A stretch of 16,635 nt of DNA from positions 1 through 16,635 of the forward strand of contig JBLHVI010000066.1 of the NCBI GenBank assembly GCA_047630175.1. The letters run 5' to 3'. Within the stretch, counting starts at the first letter, position 1. The number at the start of each line of letters is the position of its first letter. Source of the DNA: UBA4582 sp047630175 (GTDB lineage: Bacteria; Pseudomonadota; Gammaproteobacteria; Pseudomonadales; Azotimanducaceae). Below the pieces are notes generated by a model, which saw only the letters and a list, made by a program, of their open reading frames with translations, did no database searches and was not told where the DNA came from. Below, piece after piece: positions 16,042 to 16,635 of the stretch. Both the position numbers and the translations under genes were made by a program.

Positions 16042-16635
16042 ATGATTTACCGGGCCTTACGCGATTTACTTTTTCTACTGCCAGCTGAAACGTCTCATCA
16101 TCTTTCTTTAGGGTCTATGGACTGGCTCCAGCGTCTGCAGCTGTCCTCGCTGATGGCGCGTGAGCAAGTCATTGATCCAGTAACAGTGATGGGCATCACC
16201 TTTCCAAATCGAGTGGGCTTAGCTGCAGGGCTAGACAAGGATGCGCGTTACATTGATGGTCTAGGTGCCATGGGGTTTGGTTTTTTGGAGGTGGGTACCG
16301 TCACGCCCCTGTCTCAGAAAGGCAACCCTACGCCGCGACTGTTTCGGCTGCCCCAGCACAACGCTTTAATCAACCGTATGGGTTTTAATAACGATGGACT
16401 TGAGGTTATGTGCGCACGCATTCAGCGCGCTAAGTTCAACGGTGTACTGGGTATTAATATTGGCAAGAATGCCGTAACACCCCTAGAAAATGCGCTAGAC
16501 GATTATGTGGTCTGTTTGCGTAAGGTCTATGACCTGGCGAGTTATATTGTCGTGAATATTTCATCACCGAACACACCAGGGCTGCGGGATCTGCAACACG
16601 AAGCAGCGCTAGGGCGTTTGTTAGAAGGTCTGAAG
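16042..16635 (+). CDS. pyrD: Dihydroorotate dehydrogenase (quinone), class 2, N-terminal 198 residues
   Basis: The frame is open from ATG 16042 to the window end, giving 198 of about 340 residues; the 3' end lies outside. The enzyme oxidises dihydroorotate to orotate with FMN and passes electrons to quinone at the inner membrane, the fourth step of pyrimidine synthesis. The N-terminal amphipathic helices (1-40, starting MIYRALRDLLFLLPAETSHH) mark the membrane-bound class 2. The FMN-binding AAGLDKDARYIDGLGAMGFG (61-80), the NPTPRLFRLP and INRMGFNNDG motifs (95-104, 110-119), LGINIGKN (136-143) and NISSPNTPGLR (172-182) are all present. Ser175 falls at the same number as the catalytic serine of E. 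coli PyrD. The start is supported by AGGG (16033-16036) 5 nt upstream. It probably has its own promoter, separate from the DUF2835 gene. Confidence 0.96.
   Translation, partial: MIYRALRDLLFLLPAETSHHLSLGSMDWLQRLQLSSLMAREQVIDPVTVMGITFPNRVGLAAGLDKDARYIDGLGAMGFGFLEVGTVTPLSQKGNPTPRLFRLPQHNALINRMGFNNDGLEVMCARIQRAKFNGVLGINIGKNAVTPLENALDDYVVCLRKVYDLASYIVVNISSPNTPGLRDLQHEAALGRLLEGLK

Overview
The window looks like a piece of a gammaproteobacterial chromosome, of a Pseudomonas-like or marine (Cellvibrionales-type) organism. Evidence is the gammaproteobacterial family members present (PepN with GAMEN/HExxH, a 180-kDa-class NAD-glutamate dehydrogenase, DUF2797, DUF2835, class 2 PyrD) and base composition that looks moderate by eye (about half G+C). 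No insertion sequence, phage gene, tRNA, rRNA or CRISPR array was seen. Coding density is high. The genus cannot be fixed from the sequence alone.

Layout: (1) 1-342 +, the C-terminal end of a DUF2797 protein cut by the window edge. (2) 473-3193 +, pepN, behind a short intergenic stretch with a near-consensus extended -10 and a 13-base direct repeat. (3) 10548-3329, on the minus strand, a tight six-gene operon reading moxR, DUF58, DUF4381, batA, batB/C fusion, batD, with overlaps or a 2-nt gap at every junction except moxR/DUF58 (16 nt if DUF58 starts at its ATG). It converges on pepN. (4) 10549-10902, a 354-bp divergent spacer. (5) 10903-15687 +, the large NAD-dependent glutamate dehydrogenase, followed after 12 nt by a small DUF2835 gene (15700-15918). 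(6) 16042 to the window end +, the first 198 codons of pyrD behind a perfect TATAAT.

The minus-strand operon is the functional centre. A MoxR AAA+ ATPase is encoded with one DUF58 protein and two membrane-anchored von Willebrand A proteins (so three MIDAS-type metal-binding proteins in all), plus DUF4381 and BatD membrane proteins. By family knowledge this is the Bat (aerotolerance) module, thought to act as an ATPase-driven chaperone or assembly machine at the inner membrane and periplasm; its substrate is unknown. The flanking genes serve peptide turnover (PepN), glutamate catabolism (GDH) and pyrimidine synthesis (PyrD). From memory, Pseudomonas keeps a similar order around gdhB, so this is probably an ancestral neighbourhood rather than an acquired island.

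No clearly new system is claimed. The points most worth a second look are a T5 tract at the predicted start site of pyrD (possible UTP-sensitive slippage), the BatB/BatC fusion joined through a signal-peptide-like segment, its very acidic 80-residue linker, the unusually long N-terminus of BatD, and the direct repeats upstream of pepN.
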